Below, piece after piece: positions 1 to 8,744 of a stretch of DNA of 64,000 nt. The notes under the pieces are model-generated. The model saw only the letters and a program-made list of their open reading frames with translations, had not been told where the DNA came from and did not search any database. Origin of the DNA: Rubrivivax sp. (GTDB lineage Bacteria; Pseudomonadota; Gammaproteobacteria; Burkholderiales; Burkholderiaceae_C); NCBI GenBank assembly GCA_027484825.1, contig JAIXSE010000002.1:1-64000 (forward strand), given 5' to 3'. The first letter of the stretch is position 1. Each line of letters opens with the position of its first letter. A program made the position numbers and the translations under genes.

Positions 1-1388
1 CTTATTTCGATGACGCGCAGCGCCAGGCCACCAAGGATGCGGCCCAGCTGGCCGGCCTGGAGGTCCTGCGCCTGATCAACGAGCCGACCGCCGCCGCCAT
101 CGCCTATGGCCTGGACAACGGCAGCGAGGGCCTCTACGCCGTCTACGACCTGGGCGGCGGCACCTTCGACATTTCCCTGCTGCGCCTGACCCGCGGTGTC
201 TTCGAGGTGGTCGCCACCGGCGGTGATGCCCAATTGGGTGGCGACGACTTCGATCGGCTGCTGGCCGACTGGGCCCTGCAGCAAGCCGGCCTGACGGTGC
301 GCACCGCCCAGGACAAGCGCCGGGTGCTGGTGGCCGCGCGTGCCGCCAAGGAAGCCCTGACGGACCATCCGCAGGTCACCCTGGCTGCCACGCTGGATGC
401 CGGCCGTTTGCAGATCGAGGTCAGCCGTGAGCAATTCGACAGCCTCACCCGCGCACTGGTGGACAAGACCCTGCTGGCCGTTCGCCGCGTGCTGCGCGAT
501 GCCAAGGTCAGCGCCGATGAAGTGCAGGGCACGGTGATGGTCGGCGGCTCCACCCGCATGCCGGGCGTCCGCCGCGCGGTCAGCGAGCTGTTCGGCCGCG
601 AAGTGCTGACCAACCTGAATCCCGATGAAGTGGTCGCGCTGGGCGCCGCCTTGCAGGCCAACCAACTGGCCGGCAACAGCGCCGACGGCGAGATCCTGCT
701 GCTGGACGTGATTCCCCTGTCCCTGGGTCTGGAGACCATGGGCGGCCTGGTGGAGCGCATCATCGAGCGCAATGCCACCATCCCGGTGGCCAAGGCCCAG
801 GACTTCACCACCTTCAAGGACGGCCAGACCGCCCTTGCCGTGCATGTGCTGCAAGGCGAGCGCGAGCTGGTGAGCGAATGCCGCTCCCTGGCCCGTTTCG
901 AGCTGCGCGGCATTCCGCCGATGGCCGCCGGTGCGGCCCGCATCCGGGTCAGCTTCCAGGTGGACGCCGACGGGCTGCTGAGCGTCTCCGCCCGCGAGAT
1001 GATCTCGGGCGTGGAAGCCGCGGTGCAGGTCAAGCCGAGCTATGGCCTGTCCGACGACCAGATCGCCACCATGCTGCGGGAAGGCTTTGCCAGCGCAGAG
1101 AGCGACATGCAGGCCCGCAAGCTGCGCGAGGCCCGTGTGGAGGCTGAACGCATGCTGCTGGCCACCGCCTCGGCCCTGAAAGCCGATGGCGACCTGCTCA
1201 GCGACGACGAGCGCCAGTCCATTGCCGCGCTGGAAGACCAGTTGCGCAGCCAGGCGCAGACGGAAGACGCCGATGCCATCACGAATGCGGTCGAAGCGCT
1301 GGCCAAAGGCACTGAAGGCTTTGCCGCCGCGCGCATGAATCGCGGCATCCAGCAGGCCCTGACCGGCCGCAGCATCGATTCGGTCTGA
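1..1388 (+). CDS. hscA: Fe-S cluster assembly Hsp70 chaperone HscA (5' end outside window)
   Basis: The reading frame is open from base 3 to a TGA at 1388, so only the C-terminal ~460 residues are present. The visible part begins in the Hsp70 ATPase domain: an [13 protein letters not shown] block, then the phosphate-binding loop [22 protein letters not shown] and the second loop [11 protein letters not shown]. The substrate-binding domain follows ([10 protein letters not shown], then a beta-sandwich and an alpha-helical lid). HscA rather than DnaK is inferred from the Fdx gene 33 bp downstream and the absence of a long acidic C-terminal tail. HscA works with HscB to move Fe-S clusters off the IscU scaffold in the cytoplasm. 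hscB and iscU should lie just upstream of the window. Confidence 0.93.
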   Translation, partial: YFDDAQRQATKDAAQLAGLEVLRLINEPTAAAIAYGLDNGSEGLYAVYDLGGGTFDISLLRLTRGVFEVVATGGDAQLGGDDFDRLLADWALQQAGLTVRTAQDKRRVLVAARAAKEALTDHPQVTLAATLDAGRLQIEVSREQFDSLTRALVDKTLLAVRRVLRDAKVSADEVQGTVMVGGSTRMPGVRRAVSELFGREVLTNLNPDEVVALGAALQANQLAGNSADGEILLLDVIPLSLGLETMGGLVERIIERNATIPVAKAQDFTTFKDGQTALAVHVLQGERELVSECRSLARFELRGIPPMAAGAARIRVSFQVDADGLLSVSAREMISGVEAAVQVKPSYGLSDDQIATMLREGFASAESDMQARKLREARVEAERMLLATASALKADGDLLSDDERQSIAALEDQLRSQAQTEDADAITNAVEALAKGTEGFAAARMNRGIQQALTGRSIDSV

Positions 1389-1421
1389 CCCAGGCAGCCG
1401 CCCGCGCACCAAGGAACCCCC

Positions 1422-1760
1422 ATGCCCATCATCAAGATCCTGCCCCATCCCGAATACGCCCCCGAAGGCCGCACGCTGGAGGCGCCCGCTGGCACCACCA
1501 TCTGCGAGGCCCTGCTGGACAACGGCGTGGAGATCGAACACGCCTGCGACCAGGTCTGCGCCTGCACCACCTGCCACGTCATCGTGCGGGAAGGCTTCGC
1601 GTCCCTGTCCGAGATGGAAGAGAACGAGGAAGACATGCTGGACCGCGCCTGGGGCCTGGAGCCCAATTCGCGCCTGTCCTGCCAGGCCATCCTGTCCAAC
1701 ACGCCGGTGACGGTCGAGATCCCCAAATACTCGATCAATCACGCCAAGGAAAACCACTGA
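1422..1760 (+). CDS. fdx: ISC-type [2Fe-2S] ferredoxin
   Basis: This 112-aa protein has the four cluster ligands of adrenodoxin-type ISC ferredoxins at Cys42, Cys48, Cys51 and Cys87. An extra Cys46 in the ligand loop is also found in the E. coli protein. Length and start are those of the family, and the ATG follows an AAGGA element. It supplies electrons for Fe-S assembly on IscU in the cytoplasm. It lies 33 bp after hscA on the same strand, the normal end of an isc operon. The next gene, tsaD, starts 14 bp later and may be read through. Confidence 0.96.
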   Translation: MPIIKILPHPEYAPEGRTLEAPAGTTICEALLDNGVEIEHACDQVCACTTCHVIVREGFASLSEMEENEEDMLDRAWGLEPNSRLSCQAILSNTPVTVEIPKYSINHAKENH

Positions 1761-1774
1761 TCGGACCCTTGTCC

Positions 1775-2815
1775 ATGCGTGTCCTCGGCATTGAATCTTC
1801 CTGCGACGAAACCGGCGTGGCGCTGGTCGACGGCTCCGGCGACGGCGTGCCGCGCCTGCTGGCCCATGCGCTGCACAGCCAGATCAGCATGCACCAGGCC
1901 TATGGCGGCGTGGTGCCGGAGCTGGCGTCCCGGGACCACATCCGGCGTGTGCTGCCGCTGACCCGCGAGGTGCTGGCCGGAGCCGGCCTGTCCCTGCAGG
2001 ATGTGGATGTGGTGGCCTATACGCAAGGCCCGGGCCTGGCGGGGGCGCTGCTGGTGGGCGCGGGTGTGGCGGCGTCGCTGGGAGCGGCGCTGGACCGCCC
2101 GGTGCTGGGCGTGCACCATCTGGAGGGCCATCTGCTGTCGCCATTCCTGTCGGCGGACCCACCGGAGTTTCCGTTCGTGGCCTTGCTGGTCTCCGGCGGT
2201 CATACCCAGCTGATGCGGGTGGATGATGTCGGCAGCTACGAGCTGCTGGGCGAGACCATCGACGACGCCGCCGGTGAAGCATTCGACAAGTCCGCCAAGC
2301 TGCTGGGGTTGCCGTATCCCGGCGGCCCGCATCTGTCGCGGCTGGCGGAGCAGGGGCAGCCGGAGGCGTTCGCCCTGCCGCGTCCGCTGCTGCACAGCGG
2401 CAAGCCGGATTTCAGCTTTGCGGGTCTCAAGACGGCCGTGCTGACCCAGGTCCGGCGACTGGAACAGCAGCCCGGCGGCATCACCGAGGCGCAGCGCGCC
2501 GATCTGGCGGCCTCCACCCAGGCGGCCATCGTCGAGGTGCTGGTCAAGAAGTCCCTGCTGGCCCTGAAGGAAACGGGCCTCAAGCGTCTGGTGGTGGCCG
2601 GCGGCGTCGGTGCCAACCGGCATCTGCGGGACCAGCTCAATGCGGCTTGTGAACGCCGCAAGGTGCGGGTGCACTATCCCGAGCTGCATCTGTGCACCGA
2701 CAACGGCGCCATGATCGCCCTGGCGGCCGCGCTTCGCTTGCAGCGCGACATGGGCGCGCTGACCCGCGGCGGCGGCTTCGAGGTGCGCCCGCGCTGGGAT
2801 CTGGCATCGATCTGA
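1775..2815 (+). CDS. tsaD: tRNA N6-threonylcarbamoyladenosine transferase subunit TsaD
   Basis: A 346-aa member of the Kae1/TsaD family, which transfers threonylcarbamoyl from TC-AMP to A37 of ANN-decoding tRNAs together with TsaB and TsaE. The N-terminus [14 protein letters not shown] is diagnostic. His115 and His119 in HHLEGH are the metal ligands, with the late Asp in CTDNGAMIA. Further family blocks include [23 protein letters not shown] and [10 protein letters not shown]. An in-frame TTG lies two codons upstream at 1769, but the ATG matches the family start. It lies 14 bp downstream of fdx on the same strand; that pairing is probably positional rather than functional. Confidence 0.97.
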   Translation: MRVLGIESSCDETGVALVDGSGDGVPRLLAHALHSQISMHQAYGGVVPELASRDHIRRVLPLTREVLAGAGLSLQDVDVVAYTQGPGLAGALLVGAGVAASLGAALDRPVLGVHHLEGHLLSPFLSADPPEFPFVALLVSGGHTQLMRVDDVGSYELLGETIDDAAGEAFDKSAKLLGLPYPGGPHLSRLAEQGQPEAFALPRPLLHSGKPDFSFAGLKTAVLTQVRRLEQQPGGITEAQRADLAASTQAAIVEVLVKKSLLALKETGLKRLVVAGGVGANRHLRDQLNAACERRKVRVHYPELHLCTDNGAMIALAAALRLQRDMGALTRGGGFEVRPRWDLASI

Positions 2816-2891
2816 CCGAGCCGAGATGGGACCGACCTTGCTTGGCGCGAGCCTGCGCATGCGCCTGCGGCGCTCAGTGCCCATCAGGTGG

Positions 2892-4214
2892 ATGACGTTC
2901 ATCATGCGCCTGATGCCGCTGCCAAGGATCGCGCGATTCACCGCGTTCCGCCTGGCGCTGGCCCTGATCGGCGGCCTGCTGATGCACCCCGCCATGTCGG
3001 CAGGCCCCGAGCCCATCAAGCTGGGCCTGATCGAAGGCCTCTCCGGCCCTCTGGGCAATGGCGGTGAAGCGGTGTTCCGCAATCTGGTCTGGGCCAGCGA
3101 GCGGGTCAATGCCCGGGGCGGCGTGAAGCTGCCGGGTGGCGCCCGTCCGCTGCAGGTGCTGCGGTACGACAGCAAGGGGTCGGTGGAAGAGTCCCTCTCC
3201 CTGCTGCGCGGCGCCACCGATCAGGGCGTGAAGGTGGTCCTGCAAGGCAACAGCTCCGCGGTGGCCAGCGCCCTGATCGGGGCGCTGGATCGCCACAATG
3301 AACGCGACCCCGAACACCGCGCATTGCTGCTGAACTATGCGGCGGTGGACCCGGTGCTCACCGGCGCCCAGTGCAGCTTCTGGCACTTCCGCTTCGATGC
3401 CCACACCGACATGCGCCTGGCCGCCCTGGTGGAGGTGATCGCCCAGGACCGGCAGCTCAAGAAGCTCTACCTCATCGGCCAGGACTACAGCTTCGGCCAG
3501 CATCTGCGCGCGCAGGCGCGGGCGCTGCTGGCGCAGCGTCGTCCGGACCTGGAGATCGTCGGGGATGAGCTGCATCCGCTGGGCCGGGTGAAGGACTTCA
3601 TGCCCTACGCCAGCAAGATCCGCAGCAGCGGTGCCCAGGCGGTGCTGACCGGCAATTGGGGCAATGACCTGACGCTGCTGATCAAGGCGTCCCGCGACCT
3701 CGGCCTGAGCACCCGGTTCTACACCTTCTACGGCAATGCCCTGGGCGTGCCCGGCGTGCTGGCGGATGCGGGCGTCGACCGGGTGCTGGCGGTGGCGGAA
3801 TGGCATCCCAATGCCGGCGACATGGCCTCGGAGCGCTTCTACAAGGCCTTCCGCCAACGCTTCCCGCAGCCGCAGGACGACTATCTGCATGCCCGCATGC
3901 AGCTGATGATCGAGATGCTGGTGGCGGCCATGGAAAAGGCCGGCACCGATGAGCCCCGGGCCGTGGCCCTGGCACTCGAGAACCTGCGGCTGGACGGCCG
4001 CACGCTGGGCGTCGCGCACCAGGGCTGGATGCGACCCACCGACCATCAACTGCAGCAGCCGCTGTACGTGAGCATCATGCGGCGGGCCGGAGAGGCGGGT
4101 GTGCCTCACGACAACGAAGGCTCCGGATACGGCTTCCGCACCTTGCGCTACCTCGATGCGGCGCAGGCGGAATTGCCGGAGACGGCATGCCGGATGAAGC
4201 GGCCAGCGCGGTGA
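2892..4214 (+). CDS. Periplasmic branched-chain amino acid-type substrate-binding protein
   Basis: A periplasmic binding protein of the LivJ/Peripla_BP_6 family, about 440 aa. An Arg-rich n-region and a hydrophobic stretch ending at MSAGPEP form a signal peptide. The mature start IKLGLIEGLSGPLGNGGE matches the ligand-binding first strand of the family. Later blocks include YLIGQDYSFGQ at the hinge and a GNWGNDL segment. The frame stays open upstream to 2826; the ATGs at 2892 (AGGTGG directly before it) and 2904 give normal signal peptides, so the exact start is uncertain. No permease or ATPase genes are adjacent, so the ligand and transporter partner cannot be named. Some orphan members act as sensors rather than in transport. 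Confidence 0.85.
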   Translation: MTFIMRLMPLPRIARFTAFRLALALIGGLLMHPAMSAGPEPIKLGLIEGLSGPLGNGGEAVFRNLVWASERVNARGGVKLPGGARPLQVLRYDSKGSVEESLSLLRGATDQGVKVVLQGNSSAVASALIGALDRHNERDPEHRALLLNYAAVDPVLTGAQCSFWHFRFDAHTDMRLAALVEVIAQDRQLKKLYLIGQDYSFGQHLRAQARALLAQRRPDLEIVGDELHPLGRVKDFMPYASKIRSSGAQAVLTGNWGNDLTLLIKASRDLGLSTRFYTFYGNALGVPGVLADAGVDRVLAVAEWHPNAGDMASERFYKAFRQRFPQPQDDYLHARMQLMIEMLVAAMEKAGTDEPRAVALALENLRLDGRTLGVAHQGWMRPTDHQLQQPLYVSIMRRAGEAGVPHDNEGSGYGFRTLRYLDAAQAELPETACRMKRPAR

Positions 4215-4364
4215 ATCCGACCGACGGGGCGGCCGTGCGCCCAGCCACCACCCCGTGCGAGCGGTGACCCAATCGTCGAAAGCGGCTGGCTACACTCGAC
4301 CGCTTCCGGCCACGCCTGCCGCAGCGGCCGTTGCGTCAACCCGATCCCGTTGGATGGTCCTGCC

Positions 4365-5687
4365 GTGAGTGTTCCTTCTTCTTCCCAGGCGCCCGATCGC
4401 ACCACCGAGCCTGCTGCCGACCCCGCCAGTGTCTTTGGCCAACGCGCCTTCACCACCTTTCTGGCGGCGCGGCTGCTGGCGGTGCTCGCGGGCCAGATCC
4501 AGGCGGTGGTCGTCGCCTGGCAGGTCTATGACCTCACCCGTCAGCCGCTGGCCCTGGCTTATGTGGGCCTGGCGCAGTTCCTTCCCATGCTGGTGCTGCT
4601 GCTGCCAGCGGGCGACCTGATCGACCGGTTCAGCCGCAAGCCCATCCTCGCCCTGAGCTGGGGGCTCAGCGGCCTGTGCGGCGCCGGCCTGTGGTGGCTG
4701 GCCGGGCATGGCCATGCGGGCGTCAGCGGCATCTATGCGGTGCTGGTGGTCTTCGGCTGCGCACGGGCCTTTTCTGGCCCGGCGCTGCAGAGCCTGTTGC
4801 CCCAGGTGGTGCCGCGTGAGCAGCTCGCCCAGGCCATTGCCGCCAACAGCATGCTGATGCGGGCGGCGAATATCGGCGGCCCGTTCCTAGGGGGACTGCT
4901 CTACGCATGGGGCGGGGCCCAGCTCACCTTCGCCGTCTGCTTCCTCTGTTTTGCGCTGGGCACGCTGCTGTTTGTGGTCGGTGTCCGGGTGCGGCCGGTG
5001 GCCGTGTCCCTGGCCGCGACCCAGGGCAACATCTGGCAGCGCTTTGGGGCGGGCATCCATTTCATCCGCACCCGTCCCATCATCCTCGGGACGATCTCGC
5101 TGGACTTGTTTGCCGTGCTGCTGGGCGGCGTGGTGGCCTTGCTGCCGATTTATGCCGCCGAAGTCCTGCACGCCGGCCCGCAAGGGCTGGGAGCGCTGCG
5201 CAGCGCGATGGCGGTAGGTGAGGTGAGTGCCGGGCTCTACCTCAGCATGCGGCCGTTTGATCGCCAGGTGGGGCGCACCATGTTCATCGCCGTGGCCATC
5301 TTCGGCCTGGCGAACCTGGTGTTTTCGTTGTCCACCACCTTCTGGCTGTCGTTTGCCGCCTTGATGATCGCCGGTGCTGCGGACATGGTCAGCGTCTACA
5401 TCCGCGGGGCCCTGGTGCAGTTTTCCACCCCGGACGACATGCGCGGCCGGGTCAATGCCGTCAACATGCTGTTCATCGGGTCTTCCAATGAACTGGGTGA
5501 GTTCCGGGCTGGCAGTGCAGCGGCGGCGCTGGGCGTGGTGCCGGCGGCGGTGACCGGGGCGCTGTGCACCCTGGGGGTGGTCAGCGCCTGGGCGCTGCTG
5601 TTCAAACCGTTGCGCCAGGTCAACCGGTTCGAGGAGGCCACACCCGCACTCACGCGCGAACGGGCAGCCGGCGTTTCGACGTCCTAA
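4365..5687 (+). CDS. Major facilitator superfamily transporter (EntS/MFS_3-like)
   Basis: A 440-aa inner-membrane protein with about 12 hydrophobic segments. It has an MFS loop 2-3 motif (GDLIDRFSRKP) and a second-half RGALVQFSTPDDMRGRVNAVN segment typical of the EntS-like MFS_3 branch. These proteins are proton-driven exporters, some of them for siderophores; the substrate here is unknown. The GTG at 4365 is preferred; a TTG at 4350 is in frame but has no better ribosome site. It is separated by 150 bp from the binding protein upstream and by ~70 bp from the response regulator downstream. No siderophore genes are adjacent. Confidence 0.85.
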   Translation: MSVPSSSQAPDRTTEPAADPASVFGQRAFTTFLAARLLAVLAGQIQAVVVAWQVYDLTRQPLALAYVGLAQFLPMLVLLLPAGDLIDRFSRKPILALSWGLSGLCGAGLWWLAGHGHAGVSGIYAVLVVFGCARAFSGPALQSLLPQVVPREQLAQAIAANSMLMRAANIGGPFLGGLLYAWGGAQLTFAVCFLCFALGTLLFVVGVRVRPVAVSLAATQGNIWQRFGAGIHFIRTRPIILGTISLDLFAVLLGGVVALLPIYAAEVLHAGPQGLGALRSAMAVGEVSAGLYLSMRPFDRQVGRTMFIAVAIFGLANLVFSLSTTFWLSFAALMIAGAADMVSVYIRGALVQFSTPDDMRGRVNAVNMLFIGSSNELGEFRAGSAAAALGVVPAAVTGALCTLGVVSAWALLFKPLRQVNRFEEATPALTRERAAGVSTS

Positions 5688-5756
5688 CCCGATCGGGTTA
5701 TCGACCCAACAGGGGCATCCGCCGATGATGCCGACCGTTCCGGTATCGTACGCAGC

Positions 5757-6434
5757 ATGGCCGATCTTCCCTCCGACACACCGTCCCCTGTACCGCTCGT
5801 TCCGGCAGGACGTCTGCAGGCGCCCATCCGCATCCTGACGGTGGACGACCATCCGCTGCTGCGCGAGGGCATTGCCGGTACGCTGGAAGACGAACCGGAC
5901 CTGCGCCTGGTGGCCGAGGCCGCCAGCGGACAGGAGGCCCTGGCCCGTTTCCGGGAACACCGTCCGGACATCACCCTGATGGACGTGCGCCTGCCCGACA
6001 TGGACGGCATCGATTGCATGGCCACCTTGCGGCAGGAGTTTCCGGATGCCCGCATCATCATCCTGACCACCTATCGCGGCGATGTGCAGGTGCGCCGCGC
6101 GCTGGCCGGCGGGGCGATGGGTTATCTGCTCAAGAGCATGCTGCGCAAGGACCTGGTGGACACCATCCGAGCCGTGCATGAGGGTCAGCGCTGCATTCCC
6201 GGCGAGATCGCCCGCATGCTGAACGAGGACACCGAAGGCAGCCTGTCGCCGCGGGAGATCGAAGTGCTGCGTCTGGTGGCGGAAGGCCATTCCAACAAGC
6301 GGGTGGGCGTGGCGCTGGGGGTGAGCGAGGAGACGGTGAAGATGCACATGAAGAGCGTGCTGTCCAAGCTCAATGCCAATGACCGCACGCATGCGGTGAC
6401 GATCGCGCTCAAGCGCGGCTACTTTTCACCCTGA
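5757..6434 (+). CDS. NarL/LuxR-family response regulator
   Basis: A 225-aa two-domain regulator. The receiver spans residues ~24-140, with the acidic pair in TVDDHPLLREG, phosphoacceptor Asp76 in LMDVRLPDMDG and the conserved Lys in YLLKSM. The LuxR-type helix-turn-helix is at ~165-220 (LSPREIEVLRLVAEGHSN, EETVKMHMKSVLSKL). A 20-residue Pro-rich leader precedes the receiver. No cognate histidine kinase lies beside it. It is presumably an orphan served by a kinase elsewhere, and its targets are unknown. Confidence 0.92.
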   Translation: MADLPSDTPSPVPLVPAGRLQAPIRILTVDDHPLLREGIAGTLEDEPDLRLVAEAASGQEALARFREHRPDITLMDVRLPDMDGIDCMATLRQEFPDARIIILTTYRGDVQVRRALAGGAMGYLLKSMLRKDLVDTIRAVHEGQRCIPGEIARMLNEDTEGSLSPREIEVLRLVAEGHSNKRVGVALGVSEETVKMHMKSVLSKLNANDRTHAVTIALKRGYFSP

Positions 6435-6496
6435 CCCTGAACCCGCATTCCGGCCCTTCGCGGCTCAGCGAGGCTATGCGCGGCCAGGCGCGGTCC

Positions 6497-6534
6497 AAAA
6501 AAAAAGGCCGCGCAGGTCCGAGGACACCGCGCGG
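6497..6534 (-). terminator. Rho-independent terminator, minus strand
   Basis: The arms CCGCGC (6508-6513) and GCGCGG (6529-6534) form a stem. Nine A residues sit at 6497-6505, which become a U-tract after the hairpin on the minus strand. It lies ~165 nt beyond the stop of the minus-strand csbD-like gene, which it probably serves. The LuxR-type regulator converges from the other side. Confidence 0.6.
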
Positions 6535-6697
6535 CAACAGGGAGGATGCGGTCAGAGAGTCAGAGAGAGTCACAAGTCAAAGCACGCACAAAGAGCGGAG
6601 GAAGCGCGCTTCCCCTGTGCCCGCTGCCCGTCTGAGCATCACGATTGCATGCGAACCGTGACGGGAAGGGCAGGGGGCAGGAGCGGATCGTTGCCGA

Positions 6698-6913
6698 TCA
6701 GCTCAGCCAACGGTCGTCGGCATTCTGTTGCCAGGTGTCGAGTTGGCGGTCCGCTTCGTCGCGGGCGATGCCATACCGTTCCTGAATCTTGCCGGACAGC
6801 TGTTCACGCTTGCCGGCAATCACATCGATATCGTCGTCGGTCAGCTTGCCCCATTGCTCGCGGACCTTGCCCTTGAGTTGGGTCCAGTTGCCTTCAATAC
6901 GGTCCCAGTTCAT
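6698..6913 (-). CDS. CsbD-like stress protein (YjbJ family)
   Basis: A 71-aa protein with the family signature MNWDRIEGNWTQLKGKVRE followed by WGKLTDDDIDVIAGKREQL. Family length is 60-75 aa. CsbD proteins are small, hydrophilic and abundant under general stress; their molecular role is unknown. An AAGGAG element lies just upstream of the ATG on the minus strand. A TTGTAGGAC motif about 85 bp upstream may belong to its promoter region. Confidence 0.95.
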   Translation of the reverse strand: MNWDRIEGNWTQLKGKVREQWGKLTDDDIDVIAGKREQLSGKIQERYGIARDEADRQLDTWQQNADDRWLS

Positions 6914-7014
6914 GGTGAACTCCTTGCTCGGTGAGGGAATGAGTTCACTGTAGCGAGGCCGGCGGGGTCATCAGGTCAGACAAGCTTCGAAGCGTTTGTA
7001 GGACAAAGCGCTTG

Positions 7015-7257
7015 TCAGTGCTTGAGCACATGCGGCGGCAGGTAATCCTTGCCCACCATGGCCCGCGCGAAGAGGTAGTTGTTGCGGGCGCGGGCCGGGA
7101 GGCTGTCCAGATCGACATGGCCTTCGTGGTCGCAGGGGAAGGACATGGCGCGTCCCGGATCGAAGAGGGATTCGAAGCGTACCTCGTAGTGTTGAACTTC
7201 GTAGTGTTTAACTTCGCAGTGTTGGAGGTCGTCAGCGGCGATCTGGAGGGAGCTCAT
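7015..7257 (-). CDS. Small conserved-looking hypothetical protein with HYEV repeats
   Basis: An 80-aa acidic protein starting MSSLQIAADDLQHCEVKHYEV. It contains an internal KHYEVQHYEVRFES repeat produced by a 15-bp DNA repeat, and ends in a conserved-looking segment (ARNNYLFARAMVGKDYLPPHV). A strong AAGGAG ribosome site precedes the ATG. No signal peptide or membrane segment is visible and no family is recognised. Its place between csbD and other stress-type genes suggests a stress or stationary-phase role, which is only inference. Confidence 0.7.
   Translation of the reverse strand: MSSLQIAADDLQHCEVKHYEVQHYEVRFESLFDPGRAMSFPCDHEGHVDLDSLPARARNNYLFARAMVGKDYLPPHVLKH
7184..7228. repeat. Three 15-bp tandem repeats inside a coding sequence
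   Basis: Three imperfect 15-bp units (7184-7198, 7199-7213, 7214-7228) built on TCGTAGTGTTGAACT. They lie in the 80-aa minus-strand gene and encode the EVKHY/EVQHY repeat. Being a multiple of three, copy-number change would keep the frame. Confidence 0.75.
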
Positions 7258-7696
7258 CGGATTTCTCCTTGCGGGAAACGTTGAGTGAAATATGGTCGCC
7301 CGCGGTTCTGGCAGCCATAGGTGGACTTCGGTGACGTGTGTCGGTCAGCCGAACCGTTCGATGTGCGGTTTCGTCCTACAAGCCGGGTTTGAAAATCCCA
7401 GGCCTGAGCGCCGTACGGCACCAAAGCTGCTCCATCCCCTTGAAGGCTTCGGACCCGCGCCAGAGCGGCAAAGCCTGCGGTGTGGGACTGCGCCTACACC
7501 GCTTCGCGGCCTTGGCCGCTTCGTTGCCGCACGTCCAGCCGGGCAGGATGAGCGCTATCGCAACCTGATCCTGTTTCCGGTTCTCCATGCCGCCCTCTGC
7601 GCTGTCCCCAACAGCGGGTGGCGGCAAGGAAACCAGCCCAGCCTGTGCATGCCTGCGGCGCCATCCGCGCGCATGCCACCAATCACGAGGTCTTCC

Positions 7697-7816
7697 ATGG
7701 ACGACATGTTGATGCTGATGACGCTGGCTTCCTGCACTGCAACCGCCCTGGCGCTGCGCCTGTGGCAGTTTCTTGAAGACCTGGGACAGGATGATCACCT
7801 GGAGGATTTGCCATGA
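7697..7816 (+). CDS. 39-aa predicted membrane microprotein
   Basis: A short frame starting MDDMLMLMTLASCTATALAL with one hydrophobic segment, then an acidic C-terminus (FLEDLGQDDHLEDLP). A GAGG element precedes the ATG. Its stop overlaps the start of the next gene as ATGA, which suggests translational coupling and argues that it is real. The frame is open further upstream, but that part has no convincing start or protein-like composition. Function unknown; a membrane-anchored partner of the 108-aa protein is possible. Confidence 0.5.
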   Translation: MDDMLMLMTLASCTATALALRLWQFLEDLGQDDHLEDLP

Positions 7817-8139
7817 GCGCCCGACCCCCTTTGCCCCCCGAGCATCCCGCTGACGAGTCCGTGCTGGACGCCTCGGTCGCCATGCAGCAGGTGGACGATC
7901 AACCGCTGGACAACAGCGCCTTTGTCTGCGGCGAGGTGAGCTACCGGACCGGCGACGGCCCCATGCTGCAGATTCCCCAGGGACCGGTGAAGGTCTCAGT
8001 GGGCGAGCACGACGTCACGCTGGGCTGGGAAGACGAGGACAACCGCATGAGTGCGGTGATGCCGCGCACCGAATACGCCCGTTTTGTGGGCGCCGGGGCG
8101 ATCAAGCCAGTGGTGCCGGCCACACCCACGGCGGGTTGA
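7813..8139 (+). CDS. Hypothetical 108-aa protein
   Basis: A soluble, acidic protein with a Pro-rich N-terminus (PPLPPEHPADESV) and a compact beta-like core containing CGEVSYRTGDGPML and VKVSVGEHDVTLGWEDEDNRMSA. No known family is recognised. It overlaps the upstream microprotein gene by 4 bp (ATGA) and is followed 25 bp later by a clear terminator, so the pair forms a small operon. Confidence 0.7.
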   Translation: MSARPPLPPEHPADESVLDASVAMQQVDDQPLDNSAFVCGEVSYRTGDGPMLQIPQGPVKVSVGEHDVTLGWEDEDNRMSAVMPRTEYARFVGAGAIKPVVPATPTAG

Positions 8140-8163
8140 TCGGGTTGGCCGAGCGCCCATGAC

Positions 8164-8188
8164 AATCGCCCCCGAGGGGGCGATTTTT
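8164..8188 (+). terminator. Rho-independent terminator
   Basis: A 9-bp perfect stem AATCGCCCC / GGGGCGATT with a 4-nt loop (8173-8176), then a run of T, 25 bp after the stop of the 108-aa gene. It ends the microprotein/108-aa operon. The PRC-barrel gene converges on it from the right. Confidence 0.9.
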
Positions 8189-8263
8189 CATTGCAGGTTC
8201 ATGGCCGCTTCATTGCAGGAAACACGGAAACGAACCGCCTGAGCGGTGCTCAGGCGGGCTTGC

Positions 8264-8605
8264 TTACATCCACGCCACGCCGTAGTAGTCGTAGATCTTG
8301 CGGCCATAGTCGTCCGAGTATTCCGGACGCTCGGCCTGCGCATACTTCGGCGCCTTCTCCAACTGGTCATCACGCAGCGGCACGACATAGCCGTCCAGGC
8401 CGGTGTCGTACTTCAGCATGTTCCAGGGGATGGGATAACGGTCGGTGCCGATGCCCATGAAGCCGCCGAATTCCAGGGCCGCATAACGGACCAGGCCGGT
8501 GCGCTTGTCGATGACGAGATTGTCGATGGTGCCGAGCTTGTCGCCGTTGCCGTTGTAGACCTTGGTGCCTTCAACGCGGTCGGACGAGATGGTGGTGCTT
8601 GCCAT
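8264..8605 (-). CDS. PRC-barrel domain protein
   Basis: A 113-aa protein consisting of one PRC-barrel domain: VEGTKVYNGNGDKLGTIDNLVID then TGLVRYAALEFGGFMGIG and DRYPIPWNML. The C-terminal tail is Tyr-rich (YDYYGVAWM). The ATG at 8605 has an AAGGAG site; the frame extends upstream without a better start. Single PRC-barrel proteins of this size are common stress-linked proteins in Burkholderiales, but their biochemical role is not established. It is divergent from the yihY-like gene. Confidence 0.92.
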   Translation of the reverse strand: MASTTISSDRVEGTKVYNGNGDKLGTIDNLVIDKRTGLVRYAALEFGGFMGIGTDRYPIPWNMLKYDTGLDGYVVPLRDDQLEKAPKYAQAERPEYSDDYGRKIYDYYGVAWM

Positions 8606-8744
8606 ACAGGTCTCCTTGGGGTTGCTACGCTGCATGGGTGGCAAATCGCGTGCCTCGCCGGGCAGGTATTGCCTTTGCTGCCTGATGGCCTCGTCCTCAC
8701 GGCCAGACGGTCTCGGCCTCAAGATCTCATGGCCCCATGGCCCC

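Noticed and set aside
4887-6392. Long minus-strand frame antisense to the MFS and response regulator genes
   Set aside because: His/Arg/Gln-rich composition typical of shadow frames in GC-rich DNA; both opposite frames have full family motifs.
7292-7696. Upstream extension of the microprotein frame
   Set aside because: No ribosome site at its start and non-protein-like composition; only the last 39 codons are supported.
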